A program made the position numbers and the translations under genes. From Nocardia coubleae NBRC 108252 (GTDB lineage Bacteria > Actinomycetota > Actinomycetes > Mycobacteriales > Mycobacteriaceae), in the NCBI RefSeq assembly GCF_001612805.1, contig NZ_BDBD01000004.1, forward strand, positions 584,656-648,655: DNA of 64,000 bases, written 5' to 3'. Shown here piece after piece: positions 17,854 through 27,381 of the stretch (within the stretch, counting starts at the first letter, position 1; each line of letters opens with the position of its first letter). The notes below the pieces were generated by a model. It saw only the letters and a list, made by a program, of their open reading frames with translations. It searched no databases and was not told where the DNA came from.

Positions 17854-18300
17854 CTACTGCTCGGGCAGCCTTCGCCTGCCACCGATCACATCGGTGACCA
17901 GGTCGGTGTAGCCGTCGACCAGCTCGGCCAGGTGATACCAATGTTTGTGCGTGCTGTCGCTTCGCGCGCCGTCCAGATCGATGGCCTGGTTGGCATCCAC
18001 CCAGCTTCGCGCCATCCGGTCGACGACGGCGCCGAGACTTTCGGTGTGCAGCGAGGCACCCGTCCGATTCACCGGAATCTCGGCGACAATCCAGTCGTTG
18101 ATGTCGTCGACGAGTTCTCCTCGACGGCAATCTATTTCGGCGATCAATGCGGCGTCACGCACCTGTGCCCGCCGTTCGTGCAGCTCAGCGAGCGCGTGTG
18201 CCGATCGCAGCAATTCGCGATCCTGGAAACGCCGCCCCTGGAAGGCGCACAACAATTGTGGCGCCGTCGGCAGTACCCCACCCATCACCGGCGCGCTCAT
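17854..18300 (-). CDS. DUF4254 protein, copy 1
   Basis: A 148-residue, mostly helical cytosolic protein of the DUF4254 type. The C-terminal signature is KHWYHLAELVDGYTDLVTDVIGGRRRLPEQ, in part, and the middle carries ETE-like SLGAVVDRMA. A second DUF4254 gene lies at 20372-20836; shared positions include ELxxLHxxRxQVRD, the R-R-x2-L ... I-x-D/R-W block and LGxxVDRxA. Function unknown. It is convergent with the GntR gene (3 bases apart). The start at 18300 could instead be the internal ATG at 18285. Confidence 0.75.
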   Translation of the reverse strand: MSAPVMGGVLPTAPQLLCAFQGRRFQDRELLRSAHALAELHERRAQVRDAALIAEIDCRRGELVDDINDWIVAEIPVNRTGASLHTESLGAVVDRMARSWVDANQAIDLDGARSDSTHKHWYHLAELVDGYTDLVTDVIGGRRRLPEQ

Positions 18301-18601
18301 CGCAACGCCCCGAATTCACCCGACACCCAAGATTTGTCTACCAACATGATTGGCTCTCGATTCGGTTATCCCGGTCTTCTGTTCGGCTTGCTCGCAACCA
18401 GGCTAACTGGATCATGCTCGCTCACAACGGGAAACGCAAGATTGCGTTGTCACTCCTGCAGTAAAGCCGCCCTGACAGAACCGCGGGTCACTTGACCACC
18501 AACGAACAGGCCGACCGGCATTCTTTCCCGAACCCGTGACAGCATGGACGAGCAGCGCAATAATGCGATTCACGTGACGCGCCACAGGCGAAGGGGCACC
18601 C
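18301..18601. other. 301-base intergenic region with palindrome
   Basis: Lies between the divergent DUF4254 and HTH genes. It is poorer in GC than the neighbours and has no convincing gene. The one clear structure is the palindrome at 18433-18448. It probably holds both promoters. Confidence 0.5.
18433..18448. promoter_or_regulatory. palindromic candidate operator
   Basis: AACGCAA-GA-TTGCGTT, a perfect 7-bp inverted repeat with a 2-base centre. It lies midway between the divergent DUF4254 (18300) and HTH/DUF5753 (18602) starts. Likely a dimeric repressor site, possibly for the adjacent HTH protein. Confidence 0.45.
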
Positions 18602-19483
18602 ATGGCAGGCAAGCGAACCACACTCACCGTCCGGCTTCGCAGGCTCGCAGCGATGCTCCGTGAGCTGCGTGAATCCGCCGGGCTCAGCAAAGAGGACGTG
18701 AGCGCGCGCACCGGCATCAACGTGACAACGCTGTACCGCATCGAAATGGCGCAGGCGCGCCCGCAGCGGCGCACGCTCAGCGCGATGCTCGACCTGTACC
18801 AGGTGAGCGAGAAAATGCGCGAGGAGGCCATGAGCCTGCTCAGCGACGCGCTCAAACCGGGTATGTCACATGCGTACGAAGGCGCGTTGTCCGATGTCTA
18901 CGCCACCTACATCAACTTCGAGGCGGAAGCACTTTCGGCACGCCAGTACCAGACCTCCACTGTGCCCGGCCTATTGCAGACCTTCGAATACGCCGCGGCG
19001 GTGATCGATACGTCGATGCCGCGCCTCGATGCCTCCGTGATGGAGAGCCGGGCCAAGGCGCGCATGGACCGCGCGGTGAACCTGACGAAGGACGATCCGC
19101 TCGAGCTGTGGGTGGTGATGGACGAGGCCGCCATCCGCCGGGTGGTCGGCGGTCCGGTGACCATGGTCGGCCAGCTCGACCGGCTGCTGGAGGAGACCAA
19201 GCGCAAGAACGTGATCCTGCAGGTTTTGCCGTTCGAGGCGGGCGCGCATCCCGGCATGGCCGGGTCGTTCACGCTGCTCGACTTCCGCAATCCGGTCGAC
19301 CCCGAACTGGTGTACGTGGAGAGCATGTCCGTGCACGACCTGGTCGAAGGTCATTCGGAGATCCGCCGATTCGGCGTGATCTTCGACCAGTTGCGGGCCA
19401 TGGCACTGAGCCCACGTGATTCCGCCGCGCTGATTCAGCGGGCACGCGACGAGATCGCGGCCGGGGTGGATCGGGCGCGGTAG
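18602..19483 (+). CDS. HTH regulator with DUF5753 (Scr1-like) domain
   Basis: A 293-residue protein with an N-terminal XRE helix-turn-helix (residues about 15-70: MLRELRESAGLSKEDVSARTG, INVTTLYRIEMAQARPQ). A DUF5753 domain follows (about 105-285), recognised by YQTSTVPGLLQTFEYA, ARMDRAVNL, WVVMDEAAIRRVVGGPVTMVGQLDRL and MAGSFTLLDF. In actinomycetes such genes are usually followed by a small DUF397 partner. None is seen here; the next gene is a convergent thioesterase, so the usual target or partner is missing or elsewhere. Confidence 0.9.
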   Translation: MAGKRTTLTVRLRRLAAMLRELRESAGLSKEDVSARTGINVTTLYRIEMAQARPQRRTLSAMLDLYQVSEKMREEAMSLLSDALKPGMSHAYEGALSDVYATYINFEAEALSARQYQTSTVPGLLQTFEYAAAVIDTSMPRLDASVMESRAKARMDRAVNLTKDDPLELWVVMDEAAIRRVVGGPVTMVGQLDRLLEETKRKNVILQVLPFEAGAHPGMAGSFTLLDFRNPVDPELVYVESMSVHDLVEGHSEIRRFGVIFDQLRAMALSPRDSAALIQRARDEIAAGVDRAR

Positions 19484-19490
19484 CCACGAC

Positions 19491-20315
19491 TTATGCGGTG
19501 AGCAGGCCGGCGATCCGGCCGAGAACCTCGGGTGCGAGGAGATCGTCGAGGGTCGCGTCGACGGCATGGGCCGTCAGGTTGCCCGTCACCAGGCGTCGCC
19601 AGTCCTCCACCGCGGCAGCCGCATCGGGTCGATCGCGCTCGGGGACGACCAGGACGAGTTCGCCGGGGAGGCTTTGTGGGGGGTGGGTCGACGCTGCGCG
19701 TGCGAGCGCGTCGGAGTGATCGATCAGGTGCCGCAATTCGTCGCCCGTCATGGCGATCGTGCCCGCCAGCCTGTCGGTCAATTCGGCCGCTGACGTGTCA
19801 ATGCCCGTTTCATGGTTGGGCGGACGGGATTCGTTGTCCGCGACGCCGATGAGCCGCTCGACGAATCTGCCCGGCGCCGTCGGCGACAGCGGTCCGGCAC
19901 CGGCATCCGTGCCCAGGAGGACAACCCGGACAACCTGGTTGTCCTCCCCTAGCCGCACTGCCATCTCCTGCGCGACGAGGCCGCCCGCCGACCATCCGAG
20001 CAACCGATACGGCCCCTGCGGAGCGATCCGGCGGATCTCGGGCAGGAAGTGCTGCGCGTAGTCGCCGATCGTCGGCCGGTCGACAAGCGTCTGCAGCCCG
20101 TAGACGGGTACCTCCGGCTCGAGGTGGGCGAGCAGGCAGGCGAACGGCCAAGCCAGGCCCGCCTCACCGGCGAGACAGAACAGCGGTGTGCCGTCGACCG
20201 AATCCGAGCGTGGACGGATCGGCAGCACGGTCGACACCGCGGCAGCGGGTCGCGGTTCGGCGTACACCTCGCGGGACCACTCGCAGGTCTGCGCCTGCTC
20301 CTCGTCTGTGCGCAC
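19491..20315 (-). CDS. stand-alone thioesterase-domain protein
   Basis: An alpha/beta hydrolase resembling the type I thioesterase domains of NRPS and PKS. It shows LFCLAGEAGLAWPFACL (oxyanion strand), LEPEVPVYGLQ, and the nucleophile elbow LLGWSAGGLVAQEMA, with Ser in GWSAG. GTG 20315 is the best in-frame start downstream of the DUF4254 stop; it leaves a 56-base gap with GTACG-T-CGTAC at 20324-20334. Odd: the C-terminal GxH motif that carries the catalytic His is replaced by AVDATLDDLLAPEVLGRI, with no His at the expected place. No NRPS or PKS genes are nearby. It may be a degenerate or repurposed hydrolase. Confidence 0.75.
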   Translation of the reverse strand: MRTDEEQAQTCEWSREVYAEPRPAAAVSTVLPIRPRSDSVDGTPLFCLAGEAGLAWPFACLLAHLEPEVPVYGLQTLVDRPTIGDYAQHFLPEIRRIAPQGPYRLLGWSAGGLVAQEMAVRLGEDNQVVRVVLLGTDAGAGPLSPTAPGRFVERLIGVADNESRPPNHETGIDTSAAELTDRLAGTIAMTGDELRHLIDHSDALARAASTHPPQSLPGELVLVVPERDRPDAAAAVEDWRRLVTGNLTAHAVDATLDDLLAPEVLGRIAGLLTA

Positions 20316-20371
20316 AACAAATGGTACGTCGTACGAAAGTTCTACCGAGCCAACAATTCCGGGGGCACCGG

Positions 20372-20836
20372 TCAGTGGACGACCGAGGGAAGACAGCGGG
20401 AACCGGCCCACAGATCGTCGATCAGGCGCTGGTAGCTCTCGGCGAGGTCGTCGAGCCGGGCCCACTCGTCGTAGAACTGCGCGTCGGTGGCGTCGGCCAT
20501 GCTGACGAACAGCCGCGCGCTGTGCGCGGCGAGCCGGTCGACGAGCATGCCGAGGGTTTCGCAGTGCTCGGCGGCGGTGGCCGAGGGCAGCGGGGCGGCC
20601 AGGATCACCCAGCGGTCGATCGCGCGCATCAGCTGCGCCCGGCGACGGTCGAGGCCGGGCGCCTCGAAGGCCGGCGTGCGGTCGCGCACCTGGTGCAGCA
20701 CGGCGAGCTCGGCCGCCGCGTGCAGCACCGGGTGGTAGCCCTCGGCCAGCCCACGGAACGCGGCGAGCATCAGCTCACGCCCGGGCAACCTGGTTCGGTC
20801 GACCGAAAACCGCGTCTCACAGCGCATCACCGTCAT
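20372..20836 (-). CDS. DUF4254 protein, copy 2
   Basis: A 154-residue paralogue of the protein at 17854-18300. Shared landmarks are ELAVLHQVRD, DRRRAQLMRAIDRWV, ETLGMLVDRLA and the C-terminal WARLDDLAESYQRLIDDLWAGSRCLP. ATG 20836 is chosen for its strong GGAGGT site 5 bases upstream; an upstream in-frame start at 20881 has none. It probably forms a two-gene unit with the downstream thioesterase. Function unknown. Confidence 0.78.
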   Translation of the reverse strand: MTVMRCETRFSVDRTRLPGRELMLAAFRGLAEGYHPVLHAAAELAVLHQVRDRTPAFEAPGLDRRRAQLMRAIDRWVILAAPLPSATAAEHCETLGMLVDRLAAHSARLFVSMADATDAQFYDEWARLDDLAESYQRLIDDLWAGSRCLPSVVH

Positions 20837-20965
20837 CTGGCACCTCCGGCTCGGCCACCCCGGCAAACACTCCGCCACCACTGTCCCCTACCACGATGCC
20901 AGACGGAAGCGAACAGGCCTGCGGACATCCAGGTTGTCCTGTTCGCCTGGCGTGTGCCCGCCGCG

Positions 20966-22312
20966 CTACAGCGCGCGCAGACTGCCGAACAGGCCGTCCT
21001 TCTCCTCGCGTGGGCCCGCGGTGAAGTACAGCGCGTCGGCGTCGCCCGCGCTCTCACCGTTGCCGAACGTCAACGCCCACAACCCCTCGATCTGCACCGG
21101 CTCGCCGTCGCTGTCGCGCAGGTAGTCGACGAAGGTTCCGGTGGTGTCGTCGAAGGCGAGGACCCGGCCGAGGCCACCGGAGTTGCCGATCAGCAACTTG
21201 CCCGAGAGCGCACCGAAGTTCGACGGCGCGATCGTCACCGCCCACGGTGCGTTGAGGCGCCCGCCGTCGTCGATGATGCGCACCAGCTTGCCCGCGGCGT
21301 CGAATTCGGCGACCTTGCCCTTGTCCGGGGTGCCGCCTGCCGCTTCGTCGGCCTTGGCGTCGAGCGAGACCTCCTCGCCCTTGTCGAAGGCCTCGGTGTC
21401 CTTCTTGTCGGCCTTGGTCACGGCGTAGGAGACGAACACCCGGCTGCCGACCGTGGTGATGTTGAACGGTGCCGGGTCGCCGGGAACGGCCTTGTTGCCC
21501 TTCTCCGGACTGGCGGGGTCGACGGGCTTGCCGGTGGCGAACGGGTTGGCGAAGCCGGTGGTCGCCACCGGCTGCCAGAACTTGTCGAAGGTGCGGATCT
21601 GCGGGTCGGCGCCGAAGTCGGCGGCCAGCAGTTTGTCACCGGAGGGTGCGAGCGCGAGCCCGAGGAACGACATGCCCTGGGCCGAACCGTCGAAAACCTG
21701 GTTGGCGCCGCCGTTGCGGCGGATGACGGCTCCGTCGGGCGCCTGCTCGGTCCAGGCGTTGATCCTGCCGGAATCGGTGCCGACGATGAACCGGGCCGAA
21801 CCGCCGAGCGGGACCGGCATTCCGTTCAGATCGACCCACTGGTCGCGCACCGCGAATAGATCGGAATTGATCGGCGCCGGGTTGAACACCACACCGGTCG
21901 TCTTGCCCGCCGACTTGTCGGACGGATCGGCATCGGTGCCGGGAATCGCGACGGATTCGAACTGGTCCCTGGTGAGTTTCTGCAATGCCGGATCCGTCGA
22001 CTCGCTGACATCTCCGAGGAACTGGAACGACTTTCCACCCGCGCCCACCCAGAAATGTCCGCCCGCGCCCTTGGGCCGGGTCGCCAGACCCCAGGCGTCG
22101 ACCATCTCGGCGATGGTGAATTGGGCGTGATAGGAGTCGGAGCTGGCGGCCAGATCGGTTTGGCTGTACCGGTTGCCGTCGAGGGCGGCGACACCGTCGC
22201 CCGCCGGATCGGTGCCCGAGCACGCGGCAGCGACCAGGAGCACCGCGCCGAGAACCGCACCGCGCACCGGCCCGGACAGCACCCGGCGGGTGCCCCTCAC
22301 ATGTCCGTTCAA
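20966..22312 (-). CDS. TIGR03118-type secreted lipoprotein (beta-propeller-like)
   Basis: A 448-residue lipoprotein with signal region [16 protein letters not shown], lipobox VAAAC. The mature part has recurring strand segments typical of the TIGR03118/NHL-like family: [79 protein letters not shown] and [17 protein letters not shown]. Function unknown; it is probably anchored outside the membrane as a propeller fold. A Lys/Asp/Glu-rich insert ([16 protein letters not shown]) interrupts the repeats. Monocistronic by its spacing. Confidence 0.85.
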   Translation of the reverse strand: MNGHVRGTRRVLSGPVRGAVLGAVLLVAAACSGTDPAGDGVAALDGNRYSQTDLAASSDSYHAQFTIAEMVDAWGLATRPKGAGGHFWVGAGGKSFQFLGDVSESTDPALQKLTRDQFESVAIPGTDADPSDKSAGKTTGVVFNPAPINSDLFAVRDQWVDLNGMPVPLGGSARFIVGTDSGRINAWTEQAPDGAVIRRNGGANQVFDGSAQGMSFLGLALAPSGDKLLAADFGADPQIRTFDKFWQPVATTGFANPFATGKPVDPASPEKGNKAVPGDPAPFNITTVGSRVFVSYAVTKADKKDTEAFDKGEEVSLDAKADEAAGGTPDKGKVAEFDAAGKLVRIIDDGGRLNAPWAVTIAPSNFGALSGKLLIGNSGGLGRVLAFDDTTGTFVDYLRDSDGEPVQIEGLWALTFGNGESAGDADALYFTAGPREEKDGLFGSLRAL

Positions 22313-22426
22313 CGTTCATTCCTTTCGACCTCCGCCGGACGGCGTTCAGGCGACGCTGACCTTATCCCGACCCGTGTGACGGTGTGCCGTGAACATGGCT
22401 GTGGTGGCAGGTCTAGGCTGTCGCGC

Positions 22427-22924
22427 GTGGTCGAACCAAGCGCGCCCATCGCCCCGCATCCCGCCGTCGCCGCCCTCGCACCGCTGCTCGGTACCTGGCG
22501 CGGGCGAGGTCACGGTGAGTACCCGACCATCGATCCCTTCGACTACGTCGAGGAGATCACCTTCGGTCATCTGGGCCGCCCGTTCCTGACCTACCGGCAG
22601 CGGACCAAAGCCGCCGACGACGGCCGCCCGCTGCACGCGGAGACGGGCTATCTGCGCGCCCCCGCACCCAGCAAGGTCGAACTGGTGCTCGCCCACCCCA
22701 CCGGAATCACCGAGATCTGCGAGGGAACACTCACCGAAACCGTCGACGGAATTCGGCTCGAATTGAATTCGACGAATATCGGGTTGAGCGGGTCGGCGAA
22801 ATCGGTGACGGCGGTAGGCCGTTCCTTCCATGTGACCGGCGACACCATCGAGTACACGCTGCGGATGGCCGCCGTCGGCGAATCCCTGCAACATCATCTG
22901 AGCGCCACCCTGCAACGTGCGTGA
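22427..22924 (+). CDS. nitrobindin-like heme-binding beta-barrel protein (FABP-like)
   Basis: A 165-residue nitrobindin homologue. The signature [14 protein letters not shown] is at residues 22-35 and the heme axial ligand His is near the C-terminus in LQHHLSATL (His156/157). Nitrobindins are small barrel proteins that bind ferric heme and convert peroxynitrite to nitrate; mycobacterial relatives protect against nitrosative stress. GTG 22427 lies 7 bases after TAGGCT with TGAACA 18 bases further up, so this also looks leaderless. Divergent from the TIGR03118 lipoprotein. Confidence 0.9.
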   Translation: MVEPSAPIAPHPAVAALAPLLGTWRGRGHGEYPTIDPFDYVEEITFGHLGRPFLTYRQRTKAADDGRPLHAETGYLRAPAPSKVELVLAHPTGITEICEGTLTETVDGIRLELNSTNIGLSGSAKSVTAVGRSFHVTGDTIEYTLRMAAVGESLQHHLSATLQRA

Positions 22925-23134
22925 CAATGCAATTTCATTTGCACGTACCCGCTGAGCAGCGTGTTCGACCGCGATGGCGGATCGTCACGGTCGCATAGCG
23001 ATTACGTTCGAACACGCCCGCACATATGGCAACAATTGTGTGTCGCTTACTGCCGCCGCCTGTTGCCGAGCGCTTCCGCGTTCTACGGTTCTCCCATTCG
23101 GAACACGTCGAAACCCTGGACGAGGGAGACGAAT

Positions 23135-23326
23135 ATGAGCCGTTCCACCCTGATTTTGACCACCGCCGGAATGATTCTCGGCGGTGCCATGGCCATCGAT
23201 CTGCTCGACGCCCGAGTCCAATCCGCGCCGCCCAAACCGGCTCCCGGCTATGAAGTGGTCCACCGCGACGCGGTGGAGCACACCGACAAAGACGCCTACG
23301 TCGTCCCGCCGTATCGCGCTCAGTAA
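23135..23326 (+). CDS. small exported or membrane-anchored protein
   Basis: A 63-residue protein not recognised as a family. It has a hydrophobic N-terminus (TLILTTAGMILGGAMAI) that could be a signal anchor, then a short polar tail with PPKPAPGYEVVHRDAVEH and a C-terminal VVPPYRAQ. ATG 23135 is preceded by GAGGGAGAC. It ends overlapping the convergent penicillin-binding gene by 7 bases. Confidence 0.55.
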   Translation: MSRSTLILTTAGMILGGAMAIDLLDARVQSAPPKPAPGYEVVHRDAVEHTDKDAYVVPPYRAQ

Positions 23327-25110
23327 CCGGGCGGCAGCGCCGCGAACATGTCACGGGTGACGGCGACCGCGTTGTCGGAACTGCCACCCTTGACCAGCAA
23401 TGTCGCGAAGGCCATGTCGCCGCGGTAGCCGACGAACCACGAGTGCGATCCGCCGTCGACCTCCGCCTCACCGGTCTTGCCGTACACCTCGCCCTGATCG
23501 CGGATGCGTTCGGCGGTGCCGCCGGTGACGACCATCCGCATCATCTCGCGCAACCCCTCGACCACCTCGGGCGCGAGTTCGGGCCGCTCACCGACGATCT
23601 CGGTGGGCCTGCCCGCGATCAGATACGGCACCGGCGCCGACCCGTGCGCCACCGCCGCGGCCATCAGTGCCATCCCGAACGGGCTCGTCACCACCCGGCC
23701 CTGGCCGATGCCGTCCTCGGCGCGCTGGACCAGCCCGTCGGCGGGCGGCACCGACCCCGACAGCGTCGGCAGCCCGGCCACCCGGTAGTCCTGGCCGATG
23801 CCGAGGCGGGCGGCGGCCTCGGTGAGCGCGTCGGGTTCGAGCCGGCTGGCCAGCCGCGCGAAGGTGGTGTTGCAGGAGCGTTCGTAGGCGGTGGCCATCG
23901 GCACGTCACCGACCGTGAAGAGGTTGTAGTTGGGAATCGTGCGCTCCCCGATGGTTGTCCGGCTGGGGCAGGGCAGCACCGTCTCGGGCGTCGCGATACC
24001 CGCCGCCATCGCCGCCGACGCCGTGACCGTCTTGAAGATCGAGCCGGGCGGGTACTGGCCGCTCGTTGCCACGGGGCCGTCACGATCGGCGGCCTTGTTC
24101 TGGGCCACCGCGAGAATCGCGCCGGTGGAGGGCCGGATCACCACCATCATCGTCTGCTCGGTGCGCAGGTCGACCGCGTGCTGGGCCGAATTCTGCACGA
24201 AGCGGTCGATACTGAGCGCGAACGACGGCGCAGGCTGGGCCGGGACCTCGTGCAGCACATCGAGATCCGCGCCGTTGGCGTTGCGGGTGACCACGCTCCA
24301 GCCCGCCTTGCCGTCGACCTCGGCGATCACGGTCTTGCGCACCTGGGTGAGCAGGTCGGGGGCGAACTTGCGATCGGTGGGCACCATGTCCCACTCCTGG
24401 GTGAGCGTCACTCCGGGCAGACCGATCAGGTGGCCGCCGAGCGTCTCGGCCTCGTACTCGCTGAGCAGGACGACCGTGTACGCCCCATCGGCTTTGCGCG
24501 CGGCCGACAGAATGGCCTGCGGGGTGTAGGCCACCGGATCGATGCGGCTCAGCGCAGCGGCAAGGGCCCCCGCGACCCGGTCGGGGTCCGGGGCGTCGGC
24601 GACCGTGAACCGCACCCGTGACACCTTGCCCGGCACGAGCACATCGCTGCCCGCCGACTCGTTGACCCGTGCGCGCGGCGCGGGTTGGGTTCGTAACTCC
24701 AGGCTTTGGGTGTCGCCGAGTTTGGGGTGGATGTCGGTGGCGGTCCAGCGCACCAGCCAGCGGCCGTCGCTGCGGCCCATCTGCAGTTCACCCGAATAGG
24801 TCCATCGGCGGCCCTTGGGCAGTGTCCACTCGTAGGTGTAGTCGACGGTGGCGGTGTCGCCCTGCACGCGCGCGTCGCCGGTGCGGACGGTGAGCTTCTC
24901 GGCCTGCAGCGCGTCCCAGGTGGAAGTGAGTGCGGCCGTGGCCTTCTCGGGCGAGGTCGTGAGACCACCCGCGGTGACCAGATCGCGGTCGGCCAGGGCC
25001 TCGGCGAAATCCTGGGCGGCGGGCACCGGCCCCTGCGGACCCGTCGAACACGCGCCCGAGGAGAGCGCGAGCGCGAGCACCGCACAGGTGGTGAACATCC
25101 GAGTTCTCAT
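23320..25110 (-). CDS. penicillin-binding lipoprotein, transpeptidase class
   Basis: A 596-residue class B-type penicillin-binding protein corresponding in position and layout to M. tuberculosis Rv2864c. The lipoprotein signal is MFTTCAVLALALSSGAC with lipobox SGAC. An NTF2-like MecA-type N-domain (about 30-145) and a dimerisation region precede the transpeptidase domain. Active-site motifs are SIFK (Ser357, Lys360), SCN (412-414) and KTG (545-547), all intact. It cross-links peptidoglycan outside the membrane and should bind beta-lactams. GTG 25116 two codons upstream is an alternative start. Confidence 0.92.
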   Translation of the reverse strand: MRTRMFTTCAVLALALSSGACSTGPQGPVPAAQDFAEALADRDLVTAGGLTTSPEKATAALTSTWDALQAEKLTVRTGDARVQGDTATVDYTYEWTLPKGRRWTYSGELQMGRSDGRWLVRWTATDIHPKLGDTQSLELRTQPAPRARVNESAGSDVLVPGKVSRVRFTVADAPDPDRVAGALAAALSRIDPVAYTPQAILSAARKADGAYTVVLLSEYEAETLGGHLIGLPGVTLTQEWDMVPTDRKFAPDLLTQVRKTVIAEVDGKAGWSVVTRNANGADLDVLHEVPAQPAPSFALSIDRFVQNSAQHAVDLRTEQTMMVVIRPSTGAILAVAQNKAADRDGPVATSGQYPPGSIFKTVTASAAMAAGIATPETVLPCPSRTTIGERTIPNYNLFTVGDVPMATAYERSCNTTFARLASRLEPDALTEAAARLGIGQDYRVAGLPTLSGSVPPADGLVQRAEDGIGQGRVVTSPFGMALMAAAVAHGSAPVPYLIAGRPTEIVGERPELAPEVVEGLREMMRMVVTGGTAERIRDQGEVYGKTGEAEVDGGSHSWFVGYRGDMAFATLLVKGGSSDNAVAVTRDMFAALPPGY

Positions 25111-25175
25111 CGGCACAGATGGTAACGGCGAACCGGGCGCCGACGACGCAACAACGCCGGGTCAGCGGCGGAAAA

Positions 25176-26039
25176 CTAATCGACGAGGACGGTCGCGAAG
25201 GTGGCGATCTGACGGAAACCCACACGGCTGTAAGCACGTCGGGCGATCTGGTTGTAGTCGTTCACGTACAGGCTGGCCGTACGGCCCGTCGACACAACGG
25301 CATTCGCGACGGCGGCCGTTCCCGCCGTCCCCACCCCGGCACCGCGATGCTCGGGATGTACCCACACGCCCTGGATCTGACCGGTGCGCCGTGACAACGA
25401 CCCGATCTCGGCCTTGTACACCACTTCGCCGTCGTCGAAACGTGCCCAGGCGCGGCCGGATTCGATGAGGCTCTTGATGCGGCGTCGGTAACCGCGACCA
25501 CCGTCGCCCGCGCGCGGGTCGACGCCGACCTCCTCGATGAACATGGAGATCGCGGCGGTGAGGTAGCGGTCGATCTCGTCGGGCCGCACTCGTCGCACCG
25601 CGCTGTCCGGGCGGGCGAGGGCCGGTTGCGCCAGGGCGAGCAGCGGCTGGTCGGCGCGTAACTCCCTCGCCGGTCCCCAACTCGGCGCCAGCATCTCCCA
25701 CAGCGGCAGCGCCAGCTCCTGCCTGCCGACCACGGAGGAACACACGCGCGGCCACCTGGTCGCCCGATCGGCGAACGCGCGAAGGGCCTGTTGATCGCCG
25801 CGCAGCGGAACCAGGTTCGCACCGGAGAAGCACAGGGAGTCGGCCGGGCCGCCGCGACTCCACAACTCGCCCACGCCGGAACGGGTGTCGAGCCCGAATT
25901 CCTGGACACGGGCCGCGATCATGCACGAGGCGACCGGGTCGGCGTCGAGGACCCGTAGCACCTCGGCCAGGTCCCGCACGGTCACCGGACGCGCGGGGGT
26001 GGCCTTGGACCGTCGCGTCGGCTCCAGCAGACTCCGCAC
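25176..26039 (-). CDS. GNAT-family N-acetyltransferase
   Basis: A 287-residue protein corresponding to M. tuberculosis Rv2867c, upstream of ispG. The C-terminal GNAT domain (about 150-287) carries the acetyl-CoA pyrophosphate loop HRGAGVGTAGTAAV after IQGVWVHPE, and the closing strand TASLYVNDYNQIARRAYSRVGF. The N-terminal half (about 1-145) is a DUF4081-like domain. GTG 26039 was chosen because the family starts there; longer frames run into a neighbour's shadow. The substrate is unknown. Confidence 0.85.
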   Translation of the reverse strand: MRSLLEPTRRSKATPARPVTVRDLAEVLRVLDADPVASCMIAARVQEFGLDTRSGVGELWSRGGPADSLCFSGANLVPLRGDQQALRAFADRATRWPRVCSSVVGRQELALPLWEMLAPSWGPARELRADQPLLALAQPALARPDSAVRRVRPDEIDRYLTAAISMFIEEVGVDPRAGDGGRGYRRRIKSLIESGRAWARFDDGEVVYKAEIGSLSRRTGQIQGVWVHPEHRGAGVGTAGTAAVANAVVSTGRTASLYVNDYNQIARRAYSRVGFRQIATFATVLVD

Positions 26040-26110
26040 GGCACCAGCCTGCCACGAAAGCGGGCGCAGTGGTACGGGTCGAGCTGAATCCGTCGCCGGA
26101 CCGTGAGGGA

Positions 26111-27265
26111 TCAGCCCGCGGTGACCACCGGCTGCGCGCCCGGCTCGGTGCCCATCTCCTCGGCGATCCGCATCGCCTCCTCGATCAGGGTCTCCACGAT
26201 CTGCGCTTCCGGCACGGTCTTGATGACCTCGCCCTTGACGAAGATCTGTCCCTTGCCGTTGCCGGAGGCGACCCCGAGATCGGCTTCGCGGGCCTCGCCG
26301 GGGCCGTTCACCACGCAGCCCATCACGGCCACGCGCAGCGGCACCTCGAGGCCGTCGAGACCGGCCGCGACGGCGTCGGCCAGCGTGTACACATCCACCT
26401 GGGCGCGTCCACACGACGGGCACGACACGATCTCGAGCTTGCGCGGCCGCAGGTTCAGCGACTGCAGGATCTGGCCGCCGACCTTCACCTCTTCGGCGGG
26501 TGGCGCCGACAGCGAGACGCGGATCGTGTCACCGATGCCCTCGCTGAGCAGGGCGCCGAACGCGACCGCCGACTTGATGGTGCCCTGGAACGCCGGTCCC
26601 GCCTCGGTGACGCCGAGGTGCAGCGGGTAGTCGCTTTGCGCGGCGAGCTGACGGTAGGCCTCGACCATCACGACCGGGTCGTTGTGCTTGACCGAGATCT
26701 TGATGTCGCCGAAGCCGTGGTCCTCGAACAGGCTCGCCTCCCACAGCGCCGACTCGACCAGCGCCTCGGGGGTGGCCTTGCCGTACTTCTCCATCATCCG
26801 CTTGTCCAGCGAACCGGCGTTCACGCCGATGCGGATCGGGATGCCCGCCGCGCCCGCGGCTTTGGCGACCTCGCCGACGCGACCGTCGAATTCCTTGATG
26901 TTGCCCGGGTTCACCCGCACCGCGGCGCAGCCCGCATCGATGGCGGCGAAGATGTAGCGGGGCTGGAAGTGGATGTCGGCGATCACCGGGATCTGTGACT
27001 TCTTGGCGATGGTCGCCAGGGCGTCGGCGTCTTCCTGCCTCGGACACGCCACGCGCACGATGTCGCAGCCCGAGGCGGTGAGCTCGGCGATCTGCTGGAG
27101 GGTGGCGTTCACGTCGTGGGTCTTGGTGGTCGTCATCGACTGCACCGAGATGGGATGGTCACTGCCCACGCCGACATTGCCGACCATGAGCTGCCGGGTC
27201 TTGCGCCGTGGTGCGAGAACAGCAGCGGGAGCGGCGGGCATCCCCAATCCGATAGTGCTGGTCAC
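26111..27265 (-). CDS. ispG: 4-hydroxy-3-methylbut-2-en-1-yl diphosphate synthase
   Basis: The penultimate enzyme of the non-mevalonate isoprenoid pathway, converting MEcPP to HMBPP with a 4Fe-4S cluster. The 384-residue protein has the TIM-barrel half ([41 protein letters not shown]) and the cluster half with CPSCGR and [15 protein letters not shown], giving the three Cys ligands plus Glu. It stands in the conserved block with rip1 and dxr, the latter acting three steps earlier in the same pathway. Confidence 0.97.
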   Translation of the reverse strand: MTSTIGLGMPAAPAAVLAPRRKTRQLMVGNVGVGSDHPISVQSMTTTKTHDVNATLQQIAELTASGCDIVRVACPRQEDADALATIAKKSQIPVIADIHFQPRYIFAAIDAGCAAVRVNPGNIKEFDGRVGEVAKAAGAAGIPIRIGVNAGSLDKRMMEKYGKATPEALVESALWEASLFEDHGFGDIKISVKHNDPVVMVEAYRQLAAQSDYPLHLGVTEAGPAFQGTIKSAVAFGALLSEGIGDTIRVSLSAPPAEEVKVGGQILQSLNLRPRKLEIVSCPSCGRAQVDVYTLADAVAAGLDGLEVPLRVAVMGCVVNGPGEAREADLGVASGNGKGQIFVKGEVIKTVPEAQIVETLIEEAMRIAEEMGTEPGAQPVVTAG

Positions 27266-27381
27266 GGTCGGCTGCCTTCTTTCCTACGGATCTCGAATCG
27301 ACCTGGGCTGATTGCTTCCGAGCTTAGTCGCGCACGCCGCCGCCGCACCCTGTGAGGGGCGCGACAGCGGGCGTCTGCGGA

